Positions 22,947 to 36,030 are shown, numbered from the stretch's first letter. The stretch: 64,000 nucleotides of DNA from Phytophthora quininea (GCA_011947345.1 JAAVTG010000604.1:1-64000); one strand, 5' to 3'. Notes: generated from the sequence alone by a model not told the origin. A program made the numbers and translations.

Positions 22947-25473
22947 ATGATCCGAAGTATTGTGCGAGAAGCGAATTTCATGGCGGACGAAGAAGAAGAG
23001 GCCTCAGTGCAGCAGAAGTCGGCCGATTCACCACAAGAGGAGAGGGTTGAGAGTTATGAAGTGCAAACGATCGTCGATCGACCACGACTCAACTTGGTGC
23101 GACGCTCGTCTAGTGCTGTAGGGACTACCATCTCGTCATTGCCGCTGGAAGAGAAACCCGATGGCGGAGACAAGTCGCTGCGGCCGCGATATCTCCAAGA
23201 GAGATCCGCGACGCTTGTGCACATCATGCCAACGATAGCTGGACCCTCTCGAGCGCCTCGATCCAAAGCGAGTGCTTTTCTACTGAGTGTGCTGTCCAAG
23301 TCGAAGGGCATGAACGGAACGGAAAGTAGACGAGTGTCCTTGGAACCACTGCGCAACACGGCGACCAACTCCCTCCACTACGTAGCGCCAGAGAAAGCAG
23401 AGCGGGGGATCCCGCTTCGAACGATTGGCCGCAATGAAAGTCGCCGATATGGACGACAATCGTCTGTCGATCCACCGGCGAATACGGAGACACCACCAAG
23501 TGATGGAGGTCTTTTACGGCGTCTTAGTGCCAGTCAGGAGCACATGGTTGCGACCGTGCGGGGCCTCAAGCTAACAAACAGCACTTGCCGCAGCAACTGG
23601 AAATTCTCCACAGCATTCTTCGCTACGTCAACTCCTTGGACCGTGATGACGACGGGAAGAGGCCGATTCTGAAGGATATGGTGGACGCAGGGATTATCCC
23701 AGAGCTGGCGAGCATCATGAGGGAATTCCGCTTCAATATCAACCTGCAGGTACGCTCCAAGTGTTTATGGGGCAGTTTTCTTTTCTCATTGTTTTTCTAC
23801 TGCGCAGATTTGTGTGATGAGTATTCTTTCAGCGCTGGCAGAAGAATCGGTTGTGTACGCGTATACGATGACTGAGGTAAAGAAGTTTGATGCCAACTCT
23901 GGCTAAACCACACATGCCTAAGACTTTGATTTCTTTTTTTTTTTTACTGTAGTTTGACCTCGAGAGGCTGCTCCAGAAGACCGCGGTTGTTCACGCTGCT
24001 CAAGATCGTATGGTGATGTTGGCCTCAACTTTACTCCATGCGGTCGAAGAATCCAAACAGAAAATCAACTTGGCGGAGTACCAGGCTGAAAAAGTAGCAA
24101 AGGTCAGGCGTCAATCTGCTTGCTACACCGATATGTTAGTTGCTGCGCTTGCCGTAAAACCCAAGCATTCGCCGTCTCTACGCAGATCGTCTGCTATGCT
24201 ACACGCTAGCGAGATGGCAAGAATCCGCAAAGAGATCACTGCTGATCGTGCTGTGACCCGAAGTGCTCCTACTTCTAAGATATTTGGCTGTGGCCATTCT
24301 GGAGGACGACATCGACAGGCATTTGACCTCGAGTTAGCTCCTCCAGCACTGAGTAAAAACTTCCGATTAATGTTCGCACAGAAATTGAAGAGACCTGAGA
24401 CTGCTCCGGTAGAAGTCAAGATTCCCGATCCAGAAACTAACGACCAACCATCAAGCGAGCAACCGCTTAAGCGCGATCGTCCTGCATCCAGTCCAACAAG
24501 ACGGTCAACACCTCCGGAAACAAACTCCAGATCACTTGCAGCGATATATTCTGCCGGATCAATCCTCGTCGAGCCATCGCCTGGGTTGCAGTTCCGAGGA
24601 AGTAGTGCTGGTGGTGTCCGAAAGAAACCCATGCCAATTCATCGGAGAAACACTGGCCAGCCAATTCCTCGAGGTAAGGTGATGACGCCGAGCTCAGCTC
24701 GAGCACTTCTTACGCCGTTAAACACAGCTCTACATGTAGATGCCGAGCCACCGCAGTCGACGGATTCAGCTGCTACTACTACAATGGAACGAGACGACAC
24801 CTCGACTGTAGTTGAAAACGAAAATCAAAGTAGCCAAGATATTGGAGCAGGAGACAATGATGCCGAGAAGATGCCAACACAGGAAGAAGAGGGTGACGAG
24901 TCCTACGAGGATGACTTTGATACAGGCGATGATTCTGATGGCGGAAAGAGAATGCTAGATTGCAGAGCTGGCTCTGATGGAGAATTGATAGACATGGTGC
25001 ACACAATTGCGGCTCAAGACCCTGTGCATTCGCGATCGGAAAGCACTCCACGGCTATCTGAAGAAGCGAATGCAGCCACAACTATTCAGCGACATATTCG
25101 AGGGGCTTTAGTCCGTCGTAAAATTCCTCGACCTACTTGCTCGGAACCGGACAGCAGATTATCTCAAGCGACCATAAACTCGACCATCGGCAAGAATGGC
25201 AAAAAGAAACCTACAGGCGACAAAGGGATAGCAAAACGTGTTCCACTATCGGCGCGAACCCTCCGACACACTCCAAATCAACAGAGCAGGAGACGAGAAA
25301 CATTTTCAAACAAGACCCAAGTGAAAGCTGGGCCTCGAACTACGAGATCACGCACCTCAGAAACAACCAAGTCTGCTGTTCCAGCTCGAACGAAAATTGA
25401 CACGCGACCGCAGACTCAACAACATGATCAACATACCTTGCAGACAACGTCATGGCCAGAAGAGGCCCTTTGA
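22947..25473 (+). CDS. IQ-motif protein with helical N-terminal region, function unknown
   Basis: Three exons: 22947-23749, 23808-23876 and 23953-25473. Introns are 58 nt (GTACGC...GCGCAG) and 76 nt (GTAAAG...CTGTAG). About 797 residues after one frame correction near 23570-23580. The N-terminal third is basic and Ser-rich. Then come helices of armadillo-like appearance (LPQQLEILHSILRYVNSLD; DMVDAGIIPELASIMREF; ICVMSILSALAEESVVYAYT), a long low-complexity linker with an acidic stretch (EEEGDESYEDDFDTGDDSD), and an IQ calmodulin-binding motif (AATTIQRHIRGALVRRK). Start chosen at the first ATG. The frame break near 23575 could instead be a very short intron, because CTAAC and AAACAG precede the second frame. 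The stop overlaps the start of the TPR frame by 22 nt, so the two may be one gene. Confidence 0.65.
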
Positions 25474-26014
25474 ACTCGATCCCGACAAACGAAGATGATC
25501 AGGAGACTACAGTGGACGACACAGAAGCAGTATCGGTAAAAGCTCCTGTCGATCCGGAGGCTTTAAAGCAGATCCAAGCATTGTACGCCGAAGGTCTCCA
25601 ACACCACAAGGAGAACCACCTCGGACTCGCAATCGACTGCTACGATCGAGCTCTGCTCGTTCCTGGAGGGCGGGACTTTGCCTCTCTGCACGTGAATCTC
25701 GGATCGGCGTTGATGGCACAAGGCAAATTCTCGCAAGCTCTCGCTTCGTTCGAAGAGGCCAAACGCATCCAGCCCGGCAATATCAAGGCGATCTACAATT
25801 ATTCGCTGGCATTGCTGCATCTGGATCGACCACGAGAAGCAAAACAACAGGTAAGACCCGTCATCTTGTAATGTTTGTGTCCTGGTTAACAAACTTCCGT
25901 GTGTTCGTCCAGCTCCGACACATTTTGGAGCTCGAACCTTCCCACGAGAAAGCGACACTCGCGTTATCACATCTCGCCGCTTCTTCCGCTTTTCCAGTGA
26001 AGAGCCCAACGTAA
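25452..26014 (+). CDS. Small TPR protein, or C-terminal part of the preceding gene
   Basis: Exon 1 is 25452-25850 and exon 2 is 25913-26014, joined over a 62-nt intron (GTAAGA...GTCCAG). The encoded 166 residues hold about three tetratricopeptide repeats (ALYAEGLQHHKENHLGLAID; ASLHVNLGSALMAQGKFSQA; KAIYNYSLALLHLDRPREA; ILELEPSHEKATLALSHLAA), a protein-interaction scaffold. The ATG lies inside the coding sequence of the upstream IQ protein in another frame, with no promoter space. One extra base in the CCCTTT run at 25466-25471 would fuse the two frames (reading PEEAPLNSIP). In view of the many similar breaks here, a fused ARM-like/IQ/TPR protein is a serious alternative. Confidence 0.7.
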
Positions 26015-26130
26015 AGTGTTCATCTTCATTGCACACACCATATATTTACATGCAGTCGCTCGAGTCCAACTACGGTAGTCACGTCAACCCCTTCTTCCGG
26101 GTTTCATTAAAACCAAAAACTGTCATCGAA

Positions 26131-27509
26131 CTAAACTACTTCCAGCCCTCTCCGGGAGTGCTCGTCGGGGCTGTCGCTGCTGCTTTCGGTGCTGCTGGCG
26201 TAGTCCTCGTCGTGCAGCTTCTGGGGCGTCGACACACGGAACACGAACGACTGCGCGACAATGTCATGTTGACGCGGACTGCTGAGGCTGATGGGCATGG
26301 CGATCGAGTACTTGACCGAGCTGCCGAACTTCTCGTGCTTGGCGACCAGGTAGATGCCCATCATGACGAAGCCAATGGCCATGGGGAACATGACCCACTG
26401 CGCCTTGGTGAAGTTGTGCGCCTGCTGGAAAAACACCACGCCGCTGATGTTACTGAAGCTGATCCAGAAGGCCTGGAAGACCGGGTACGACGACATCGTG
26501 TCGCCGCTCATGGTGGCCAGGTTCAGCGTGTGCGTCTGCGTGAGCAGCGTGGCCGCCATTCCGGCGCACAGCACGTATGTGCCGAAAAACTTGAACTGGT
26601 TGTCGCCCGAGATGGTGGACGTGATCATCTCCACCACACACTTGGCTAGCAGCACGCTCTGGGCGCCGACGGTACCCGAGATGGCGGCCCAGTACAGCGG
26701 CAGCTTGGGGTCGATGATGAGCGTGTGCTTCTCGATCTCGCTCTCGTCATACTTGCCGATCTTGCTACCGGTCAGCTCGATCTCCGTCAGTTCGTCCTCG
26801 TCCTCCGAGTTCATGGGGGACAGCGTCAGTCGGTCGCCAAAGATGGGGACGGGAACGGCGACATCAACGCCGACTTGGAGTGGCCACTATTGTCCTCTAG
26901 TGCCGGACTGTCCTCAGCATTCTTCTGCTCCTGACTTTTGGCGGCCAGCTCGCGCTTCTTCTCCTGCAGATCGTCCACCTTGGCGTCCTCCTTGTCATTA
27001 CTGGCGACTCGCAGCGCCGGGGCCTTGGAGCGTCTCGCGCGCATGTACAGCGTCATGCAGAAGGCGGTAGTGATGAGTGCATACAAGATGAAGGAGGCCG
27101 CCCCCATGAACTGGTAGATCTCGTCCATCTGGTAGTGGTTGGACTCCTCCTCACTGGCGGCCGCCAGCACCACGACGCCCGCCGTCACGAGCGCCACGCC
27201 CACAATGTCCGTCAAGTACAGACTCTGCTTGAGCCAGAAGTGTGACATGAGGCAGTTGCCCAGGATGGTGCTGCCGCCGCCCAGCGACGCCACCAGCGTC
27301 TGCGGCGCGAAGGCCAGCGCCGCAAAGTCCCCGAAGGAGGCCAGCACCACGCAGATCATCCCGACCCACCAGATGGGCCGCTTGGTGTAGGCCCGCTGCA
27401 CGGCCCGCAGCGCTTCCTTGTCGTGCGAGTACTTCTGCAGGTTGACGCCGAAGATGGACAGGAAGGACGCGGCCACGGCGATGCTGCCGCCCAAAAAGTC
27501 GCTCTTCAT
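26131..27509 (-). CDS. NIPA-type magnesium transporter
   Basis: Multi-pass membrane protein of the NIPA/DUF803 family (drug/metabolite transporter superfamily), which moves Mg2+ and other divalent cations. Motifs: SIAVAASFLSIFGVNLQKYS (TM1), WWVGMICVVLASFGDFAALA (TM2), APQTLVASLGGGSTILGNCL (the conserved family loop), LYLTDIVGVALVTAGVVVLA, then further helices GAASFILYALITTAFCMTLY, YWAAISGTVGAQSVLLAKCV, FWISFSNISGVVFFQQAHNF and WVMFPMAIGFVMMGIYLVAK. An acidic cytosolic linker separates helices 5 and 6. One frame break at the G4 run 26845-26848 (plus strand) is repaired by one base and gives 459 residues. Start chosen at the ATG before the first helix. It converges with the TPR gene, 116 bp apart. 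Confidence 0.85.
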
Positions 27510-29215
27510 GGCCAGTGGGGATACGAACTCCAAGTAGACGCGCCTTCCGGGAGACTGAACTGGTCTGTCGACCTCGACGCGAATTCTCGACTAGATTGCA
27601 GACGACTGACTCGAATCGACGACGCGGGAGGGGAGGGCGGAAAATCAAAAGTGACAGTGAGAGGAACAGGTGGTGTGTATGGAAATATTGTGAAAAGACT
27701 GCAGTTTGTGATTACACTAGGGAAGAAAACGAACGCCAGCGGTTTTTCGGAGAGCAACCGCTCCGTGAACATCCTCACAATCCAGGGCTCGCCCCCAACA
27801 TGATGCGAAAAAGGTTGGTCGTTGTACGGTCGAATGAGGCGGGGAACGAAGAAGGTGTCGTCGCTGCTTGGTTGGCTCGAGCTTGCGTGGGGCAAACGCG
27901 AGCACTGATTTCCATGCCGAAAAGAGCGCTGCATCCACTCCATGGCCTGCTTCTGGTCGCATGTGGATTCAGTCGGCTGCCGAGACTAGGGCTCGTACCG
28001 CGCGAGGTTTAGCCGACCGGAAAGGCGTTTTTACGTGTTACGATCGCCCAACAGTGGATACTGAAACGCTGCTAAAATCAGATGGATACACGAATTAGCC
28101 ACAGCGCACGATGGAATTGCGAGTATGATTTCGGCAGATCTGGCCAATCACGGAGCGCCACGGCATCGTTCGCATCTGTGATTGGCTGAAAAGATTTGTT
28201 GCTGGATTGTTTGGCAAGTTTACTTTCCTGTATTTTTGACAGAACTCATGCAACGGACCATTTGGCTGGCCTGGCCGCAGCAAACTCCCACTGATTCAAT
28301 TTTATTTATTGTGCTTTGTGTGTGTTGCGAGGGGAGGGGAGGGGGTACGAACAAGCTGGTACAGCCATTTACACAGTATCTGCAGTTTGATTCCTTGGAG
28401 TTCGTCGCTCACATGCTACGATTAATGCATGCGTGCGAATCTAAGTACTTCCTTTGACGATTATTTTAGAATCTTGAAGAAGCAGTTGAAGCACGAAGTG
28501 CAGGAAGGTTTAAAGAATAAGGCCACAGACGAATAAATCCATCCTGTCTCCTAATAGACCTCCACTTTGAACCATAGATCATGCAGCAACAAGACCAGTT
28601 GCAGCTGTTCTTTCCATCTACTCAACAAACGCGCTTGATCTCGACGCGATTTTGCTTTAACAGGACTTGCCTTTCCGCTCATCCGGTGTGCGCATGAGTT
28701 CGACGCGAACTGATGATCAGATCGCCCGTAGAGAAGACGAGTTCCTGGAACACATTGGACGACACACGGCCAAGCCAAATACGCGCAAGTGCGAAGATCG
28801 ACGGGAACAGCTCAGATCCGACCTCCTGCTTGAAAAGTCTTAGTAGGATCCAGCACGGTGTGCAGATATTTCAATAACCAGATCAAAATGTGTGCACATC
28901 AAGGGCGTCGGGACAAGCACAACAGATGCTGTGTAGTGCAACAAGCTGTACCTGCTCAGCAAAAGCCCAAGCGTGAGGCGAGCGCCGCACTGCCAGCTGC
29001 AGATTTGGCGTTTGCATGTAATTTGAATCATTATTATTCTTCTAAACCGCCATGTAAAAACCCGTATGTGACTACACTAGCGTTCTGATCTCGTGATCGT
29101 GAATGCGTTCGCTCTCTTCAAAGAGGATACAATTATAGGCACTCTCCAATCAACCGGGCAGACTCCTTACCACCTACTTGCAATAAGCTTAACAAATCTA
29201 TTTGCGCTGTGAAAA
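27510..29215. other. Spacer with no recognised gene
   Basis: The first ~300 bp are probably the promoter of the NIPA-type gene. The rest is AT-rich, with short open frames that match nothing I recognise. Confidence 0.5.
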
Positions 29216-29760
29216 ATGACCCGTATCTACGTGAATAGATTAATTGCTCGGTCTACACAGGAAAAGCTTCAGCTTCGATTTGAGTGGATAAGTCAAAATG
29301 ACCCCTTGAACTTGCCAACGATTGTTAATATGATATACAAAATCAAGCCAGGCACGAAAAGGTTGATGCAATATGAACCATTCGTCACCGCAAATCCATA
29401 GTCGAAATATGTCAAGTAGAGTTTTGTCGTTGCGATAAAATATTGGAAAGAAATACCCTGCGACGCTGTTCAAAAAGAATTTTAGCCGCTTGAGTGGCTT
29501 TTCTGCCAAGCAGAAACGAAAGTTTTACAAAGCAAGAAGAGAACGAAGGTCAACTACGAGCGATTATCGTCGGACACGTGCGACATGGGGAAGTACTTGC
29601 CTGGCCTTGGCGACAAGCGGTATTTTCAATTGATCCAGGATGAAGGTTTGTGATACAAGTGGTGTTTCCCTCCAGAGAAGTACTCGAAGTTGAGCAAGAA
29701 GTCTATAGTACACCCACAACTAATAATAAAATGCCGAAATAAACAAACAAAAACAATTAG
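29216..29760 (+). pseudogene. copia retrotransposon integrase relic
   Basis: Around 29545-29700 the plus strand reads RLSSDTCDMGKYLPGLGDKR followed by YFQLIQDEG, a stop, and YKWCFPPEKYSKLS. This is the layout at the start of a Ty1/copia integrase core (first catalytic Asp, YF..I.DE, SRYKW). The stretch upstream (CDAVQKEF) may be the decayed pre-integrase zinc region. Multiple stops and frame changes are present and no LTRs are recognised nearby. Confidence 0.55.
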
Positions 29761-32700
29761 AACACACGCGGGGACTCGCGGAAGCCCGTGGTACGCTGAC
29801 GCTCGAACAGACCAACACCTTGATTTTGAATGTGATGATTTTCAAATCGCCGTACATTCACCAGGAACGTATGTACGCTATCGTTAGACTATTTATCATG
29901 TCAGACATCAATAACAACATTAGCATTGCAGATATTTGATGACAGAAGTTTTGTGGGGTGGACCACCGCCAATTGGTTCATATAATAAGCAGTTAATAAT
30001 AATGGCATTTTCAGCAAGCATAACCCCTTTATTGTATGAATTGGATATGATTTTAGCTGCCAAGATCCCACAACATGTCCCTGCCAAACAAGAGTTGTGT
30101 AGGCGAAGCGTCTAGAGTAGTGGTGAGTGGTTCGAGTGGCGAAGGCAACTGCAGTCAGCAGTTCATGCAATCTTGTTTGTTGGGGCGAGTTGTGCGCAGT
30201 AGATTACCGACGACTTGAAGAACTCGCTGGAGTGTGCTCTTTACTTGTGGGTTGTGACTCGGTTATGTAGGACTGCAACAGCTCTTGCCATCCGCGTCCA
30301 ATAAACTCGGTGCATTTTTTTATGAATGCGGCGCAGTTGGCTAGGACAGATAGTACTCGCCAAGTTGCTTGGCTGTCAACAACGGATATTTTCCCGCTCG
30401 ATGACAAAAGCTGATCCCATGAGTCGCATATCAATCATCATGGGAGCGTAGCATTTTGGTGCATCAAGTTCATGGCAACGGAGCAGGACAATCTTATCAA
30501 CAGCAATTTTCATTCATAGTTGCTGTTCATTATTCTTTGCAGACGGTCGACCGGAAGCATTTTACGTGCTACGACCGCCAAAACTGTCTGAAACCCCGTC
30601 AACATTAAACGTATACAAGAATTGTGGCTAATTCTTGTGAGCTGACTATAATGCTGATGCATTGTATGCTAATTAGCGTGGTCGACGAGATTTTAAATCC
30701 TACGAGTGTTCACGAAGCTCTAATCGAAATACACAAAGGAGTGGAAGTGTACCATGGACGCAGAACCTCACATGGATACTCGTGCCCAGATCAACATTTA
30801 CAAAGAAGAAGCGCATGGACGGGTTACCTTATTTCCAAAACTTATAAAACAATCCTACCTGAACTACGAATATTGTCGCCAATGACAGAAAAACCGATGG
30901 CGTGGCGCGTCGTGATCTGCTAGCTCCGCAGACATTGTACACCGAGAATTGCATCTCACTTCTCCGCGAACACCCACAACGAAGTCAGAACATCGCCGAC
31001 AAGTATTATAAGCCTTGACTAACCCTTGGCGCTAAAAGCATCTTCAGCATGCGCATCTTGTCATTCGTTAATTTGGTAGCTAGCATGTTGGTGAAACTTA
31101 TTATCCAGCTTGCCCAGAATTTGTGCATCATGTCTTTTGAAGCCGCTACTAAACTCCTACTACTGCAGACATCCCGATGAAAGAATAATGCTGGCTGAAT
31201 GGCGAGGGCGATCCACAACAATTTGCTCCTGTAATGCATGCGCAAGGACACATCGAGAACCGGCCACATCAACTTGGTGTTTCACGTACGGGCGGCATAC
31301 CAAACTTCCTATGCGGCATGTGCGAAGCTAGCACCGCCGCGATGGAGACACTGCTACCTTGGTAATCCAGAAAGTCTCCATCGCTACGCGTGGCTGCGGT
31401 GAGTTGTCTGCGATCATCTGTGTAGCCCTTCTGCGTATCCAACAAAATCCACCAGTAAGTACTTTGTCCTTCAGGATTTGTTAGCATTCTTGATAGTGTT
31501 GATTTAACATGTAATTTGTAGGTACATGAAGTTAAATCCAGTCTCTGGGGAAACCCTGACGGACACTATGGAGGAACAATCAGAGAGTCTATGCCGGTTC
31601 GTCTCGCACACATCCTCAATGGATGGCCTCATGGGGCAGAGCACTGTTTGGTGTTTAAGGATATCCTCCATATTGCATGATAACAATGAAAGAATTTATA
31701 ATTTCCATGCAGCTTGATTATTGAAATTGTTATATTTTCTTCCCCCTGCTTGAACGACTCCACGTTGCGACGCCAGAGCAAGTTGCTTTCCAGACAGGAA
31801 CATATAATCTATTTAATATTATTGAAATTTATCCACGCCTCCGCTGTATATTACATCAATTTGTTATTACCAGGAATGATATGTTACTTATTTGATAGGG
31901 TTAAAGAGCAAGCACTAAGTACTTTGTTTTGCTAAAATAGGGTTTCTGTGCTCTTGTATATGAGATGGTTTTTGCACAAACTATTTGTAGAAATCTTCTA
32001 AATAACTTGCTGGCCTGGCGGGGCCTTTTTCTTTGGGTACCGTAGCACTCTGTTTTACAAGAGCTGTCACGTTGCGCCGGCCCCAGGGCCTTTGCTATGG
32101 CTGTTGGCAATCCTCTTTTATGCAAATTTCGTACCATTAAAGCGCCCCTACAGAATGGGTCTATCTGTACCAACAGAAGGTTCAGATATACTAAAATAAA
32201 AAGTGCTAGAGCAGTGTCGAGCACTTCGTCACTCTGAGCAATATTATACGCAATCCCAAGAGTGACAATAACTTAAAGGAAATTTCCTTTCTGAGCAGAC
32301 AGCATCAGACAAGCCTGGTTTGGCCGCCGGGGTTTTCACATAGCTACTTTAATTAACGAAATCCATCATTTTGCGCGTTAGAGTCGTTTTTGTGTACGAA
32401 GTTGAAGTCGAGAATCATGGGTTGCTTTATGCCCACATATTGGTGGCCCTAAAGACCAGAAACAATCCCTAAACACTTGAGGACTTCGAAAACTTTGTCT
32501 CCGCAGAGATGCTGCATCCCGTGCATCACCCCGAGCGTCACGCGGCTGTTACCACAAGCGATATTCTCGATATGCAGAATGGGATTGTCTTTGCTTGCAT
32601 GGATAAGAAAGGTAACGATTCCAAACAATATCCAATGACGTTTGAAAGTTAACCCCGACTGAGAATAGCATATCGGCGCAGGGTTTCTGACCAGAGCTGG

Positions 32701-33098
32701 GTAATACACCATATTTCATTTCTAAAACGTATGTGAGACCTTCACCGTCAATTAATTAATTACAAGCCTAAATCCAGTTGCTATTATGAATTGGTATTGA
32801 TTACTAGTACACAGCGCTTCGATCACCTGCCGAATTCTGAGGCTGTTTTCGACTGCAAAATTGTTTTTTTAGCGACAAGAGTATTACAATATGGGCAAAA
32901 TAGAGAGCAGGTTTAGCCAACAGCTAGGCTTTGTGAACAATGCCAGCTCTTATTCCTGCATTGCTTTTTCTACAACTACAAATCCAAGACTGAGCAACAT
33001 GCAGACCGGGTCGTCTCCTCGTCAAGTGCGATCGTCTGGGATCTCTGTCCGTTTCAAGGCGGGCCAGCCGCACCGCCGAGCGGATTCATACCCTCCCC
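29761..33098. other. AT-rich transposon-derived spacer, unassigned
   Basis: Many short open frames and no complete gene. A fragment near 30680-30780 (ILNPTSVHEALIEI) resembles the start of a copia reverse transcriptase region, but too weakly to call. The remainder shows no structure I can support. Confidence 0.4.
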
Positions 33099-34910
33099 TT
33101 ACGAGGAAAAGCACTCGGATGTCATTCCGATCGCCTTCGTGAATGTCAACACCGGACGAGACGGGAATTGCTCTGTGAGCAAGTCTGCAGGATTTTCTTT
33201 TCCGTTCACCTTCTCCAATATCACGGTTCGTTTCATCTCCTCTTCACGCACGAAATGCCATCTCAACTCGATGTGCTGGGTTCTCCTGCTGAAAGTCGGG
33301 TTAGTGACGAGTGACAAAGCTACTTTATTATCGATCCCGAGTCGATATGACGCTTCAGCTTCAGGAGAAACCTTCCGAATAATATTCAGAATGCCCTTTC
33401 GATGCATGGTAGCTTCACACGAAGCGAATACTCCGCTTCGGCTGTGGATTGAGCAACCACGGTCTGCCGACGAGCGGCCCAGGCCACAACACCGCCAGCA
33501 AGCATGAGCACATATCCAGTTGCACTTTTTCTCGTATCTGGGCAATTTGACCAGTTATTATCGCAAAAGCTCACCAAATCAAAGCGTACCTCATCTTCTG
33601 GAGACTGACTACAACTAAACGGAGACGAAATCGTACTACATATCTTAGGTTACCATGCTTGGTTGTCCGTTTCTGAAATCTCCGCATCATTCGCAGCAGA
33701 GTTTTGTGGAACTTTATCTTCTTTAATAATTTCCAATACTTCCCTCTCTTCCATTGCTTTCAATTCCATTCCTTCTAACCACTCGGCGCGTTGCAGAGAG
33801 CGCATCGCCTCCTTGTAACTTCTTGGCACGCGAATATCTTCCTCGTGCCATCTCGAGAGAATATTTTTGCCGCATGTTGTTGCATATACTACAAAGTCTT
33901 TATACTTCTATGGTCGGCTGCGTTGATGCCATACACACAGGCCGGGGCAGCGAGGAAGTTTTGGCCCAGTAACTCCGCTCTGTAATCTTCATCTTCATGA
34001 CGGTGGCGACGTCCAATTTATTCAATTTCTGGACTTGGTGTGCTTTTTCGGAGCACCACTAAATCATATTCTCAGCTTCCGGTCCAAAGAAAACGAGTGC
34101 GTCGTCTATAGTAGCTTTCACCTCATTGCTTATCAGATCTGTGCTGAAGTTGGTAGAAGAATTGCCGGTGCTTATCTTATCATCTTCAAGACCTGTAATA
34201 CCATTGTCTTCGCTTATCACGCGTTCGGCATGCTTCTGATCGACATGAGCACTTGACTTTCCACGTGAATCGTCATCATCAGTATTCTGACCTACTGTCA
34301 GTTGATATGATGCACCTCCTTCATCATCGGTGGTATCATTTCTATTATCTGGGTGGTCATCTTCGTTTCCTCCGTCAAAATTTGACTGTCTTCACTCGAG
34401 GGTTCACTGCTACTGCCAATGTCTGCATCTTTTATGGATACTCTTCCATGTTGTCGTTAGTGTCAGTTTGGCTAGCATCACTATCAGCGCCATGCAGCGG
34501 TTCAGGCTCTATTTCGTGTACAACTTTTCCGCTTTCTAGGTGTTCTTTGCAATCAGGTATGTCGCTCCCGCTTGATTTCTCTTGGTCGATATTATCAATA
34601 TTACCATTGGGCTCCTCAGACTCGCGTTGCACCGATTTCATCGACATATCGCTGACCGGTGCGCTGTCACTCTCGCCATTAGCAACAACACTCACAGAGT
34701 CACCTTCAACATAACTGACAGAATCATCACTACCACACCCCCTGCAATTTCATCGCCACGAATATTATCACTAGCTAAAAGCCAATCGTCTACTCAGCCA
34801 GCAAAACCAGTTTCTGGTCGGTCCCGATACACTAATGTCTCATTAAGACCAACGTATTTCAGATGCCCCAACAACTGCGATACGTGCTTGCGGTCATTTT
34901 GTGTGATGTG
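33099..34910 (-). pseudogene. copia retrotransposon relic (linker, RT start, RNase H; RT core deleted)
   Basis: Reading the minus strand from 34910: an acidic linker (QRESEEPNGNIDNIDQEKSS, 34432-34695), then the entry to the reverse transcriptase (VPRSYKEAMRSLQRAEWLEG MELKAMEERE near 33740-33830). The RT core is missing. Then follow the RNase H block (FCDNNWSNCPDTRKSATGYV; VAQSTAEAEY, 33386-33577) and the polyprotein end (GIDNKVALSLVTNPTFSRRT, QHIELRWHFVREEEM, ENPADLLTEQF). Order and strand are consistent with one Ty1/copia element that suffered an internal deletion and frame breaks. LTRs were not identified. Confidence 0.8.
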
Positions 34911-35118
34911 AGGTTGCGAACCGCGAGCAGGAAAATAACCAAACCGGGTTGTGCAAGGAATTTTGCACGCACACGTGTGTCAGAGCTTCTGATCTTCGAA
35001 TTGAACTGAAGTCACCATGTGAGGTAAACGAATGCCTATTTAGCGATGACACTTCTCTGTATGCATACCCTTCGCTTCCTAGCTATCCGAGTTTGATGAT
35101 ATTGAAGACTCGCAGGCG
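34911..35118. other. Short spacer
   Basis: Nothing recognised. Confidence 0.4.
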
Positions 35119-36030
35119 GTGTCGTCGAACTAGTGTTCCGGTGCAGGCCAGGGATGGTCGTGGCGGTTCGCTCGTGCTGCTGGCTAGGCCGTGCGAGGAT
35201 CGGCGTGCCGCGGCGCCCTGAGCCAAATAAATTTGTTAAGGGTCTTCTGCTTGGTTTGTAGCTGGGCGATCAGACCGGTTGACGAGAGAGGTCGAGACCG
35301 TTCCGGAACGGTAACTCTGTGTCGATAGGAAGAGTAGAAAGTAGTTGATTAAGCTGTTAACGAAGTCCTTAACGATGACCACTGCTTCTCCGGCCTGTAG
35401 TCGTTCGCTTACTGACTAAAGAGCAAATGTAAGAGTGATTAGCAAAACCAAACACCTCTCGACGTCTTCCAGCGCACTCCTGGCCGTTTATCCGTCCTTC
35501 CACCCATCCTCAGCACGCCAGCCTCCCTAGGCGCGCTCGTATCCGCTCCGTACTCGGTCCCTGGCGCCCGCCAACCTTGGCTGCGCGTTCACCAGGCCTT
35601 CCTCCAGCGCATGTAGTCCTTGTCCACGAAGCCCCGTCCGTCTCCTGCCCCCATCCCGACGACTCTAGGCTGCTGTCCTTGGTCGCCGTCAGCGAGAGCC
35701 TCCTGAGCTGCCGTCTTCTCCCTCTTTGTCGTTCTTCTTTGCGGTAAGCTCGCCGGGCATTGTTTTCCCAGCTGACATCAGTTTCAGCCAATCACAGGCC
35801 AGCAGTCGTCCGCAACCGTTCTTCGAACGGATCGGAGGACGAGCTCGGTCATAGGCCAGACCGGCCCCGGGACACTAAAACCGGCATATTGGCGTTCAAC
35901 GCGGCTACGATGAAGGGGGAATAAAACCGTGTACTAGCTGGCCTTCCTGACTTGAGCCTCAACCAGAGGAATTCATATAACGCATGAACACGGCTAACTC
36001 GTCAAGCTCATCTCAACCTCTCCAGTACAT
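35119..36030. other. GC-rich block inside the AT-rich tract, possible solo LTR
   Basis: A ~900-bp GC-rich island with no convincing protein. It can be bounded by TG (35219-35220) and CA (ending 36029), and the minus strand has the look of an LTR with a pyrimidine-rich stretch. However, the flanks (CGCCC and TTCCG) do not form a target duplication, so the LTR call is weak. Confidence 0.3.

Noticed and set aside
30204..31490. Short minus-strand frames in the transposon tract as genes
   Set aside because: They are 60-90 codons, lack motifs and lie among relics. Random open frames or decayed transposon pieces are more likely.
35219..36029. Solo LTR with TG...CA ends
   Set aside because: No target duplication flanks the interval and no partner element is identified. 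Kept only as a low-confidence GC-rich block.
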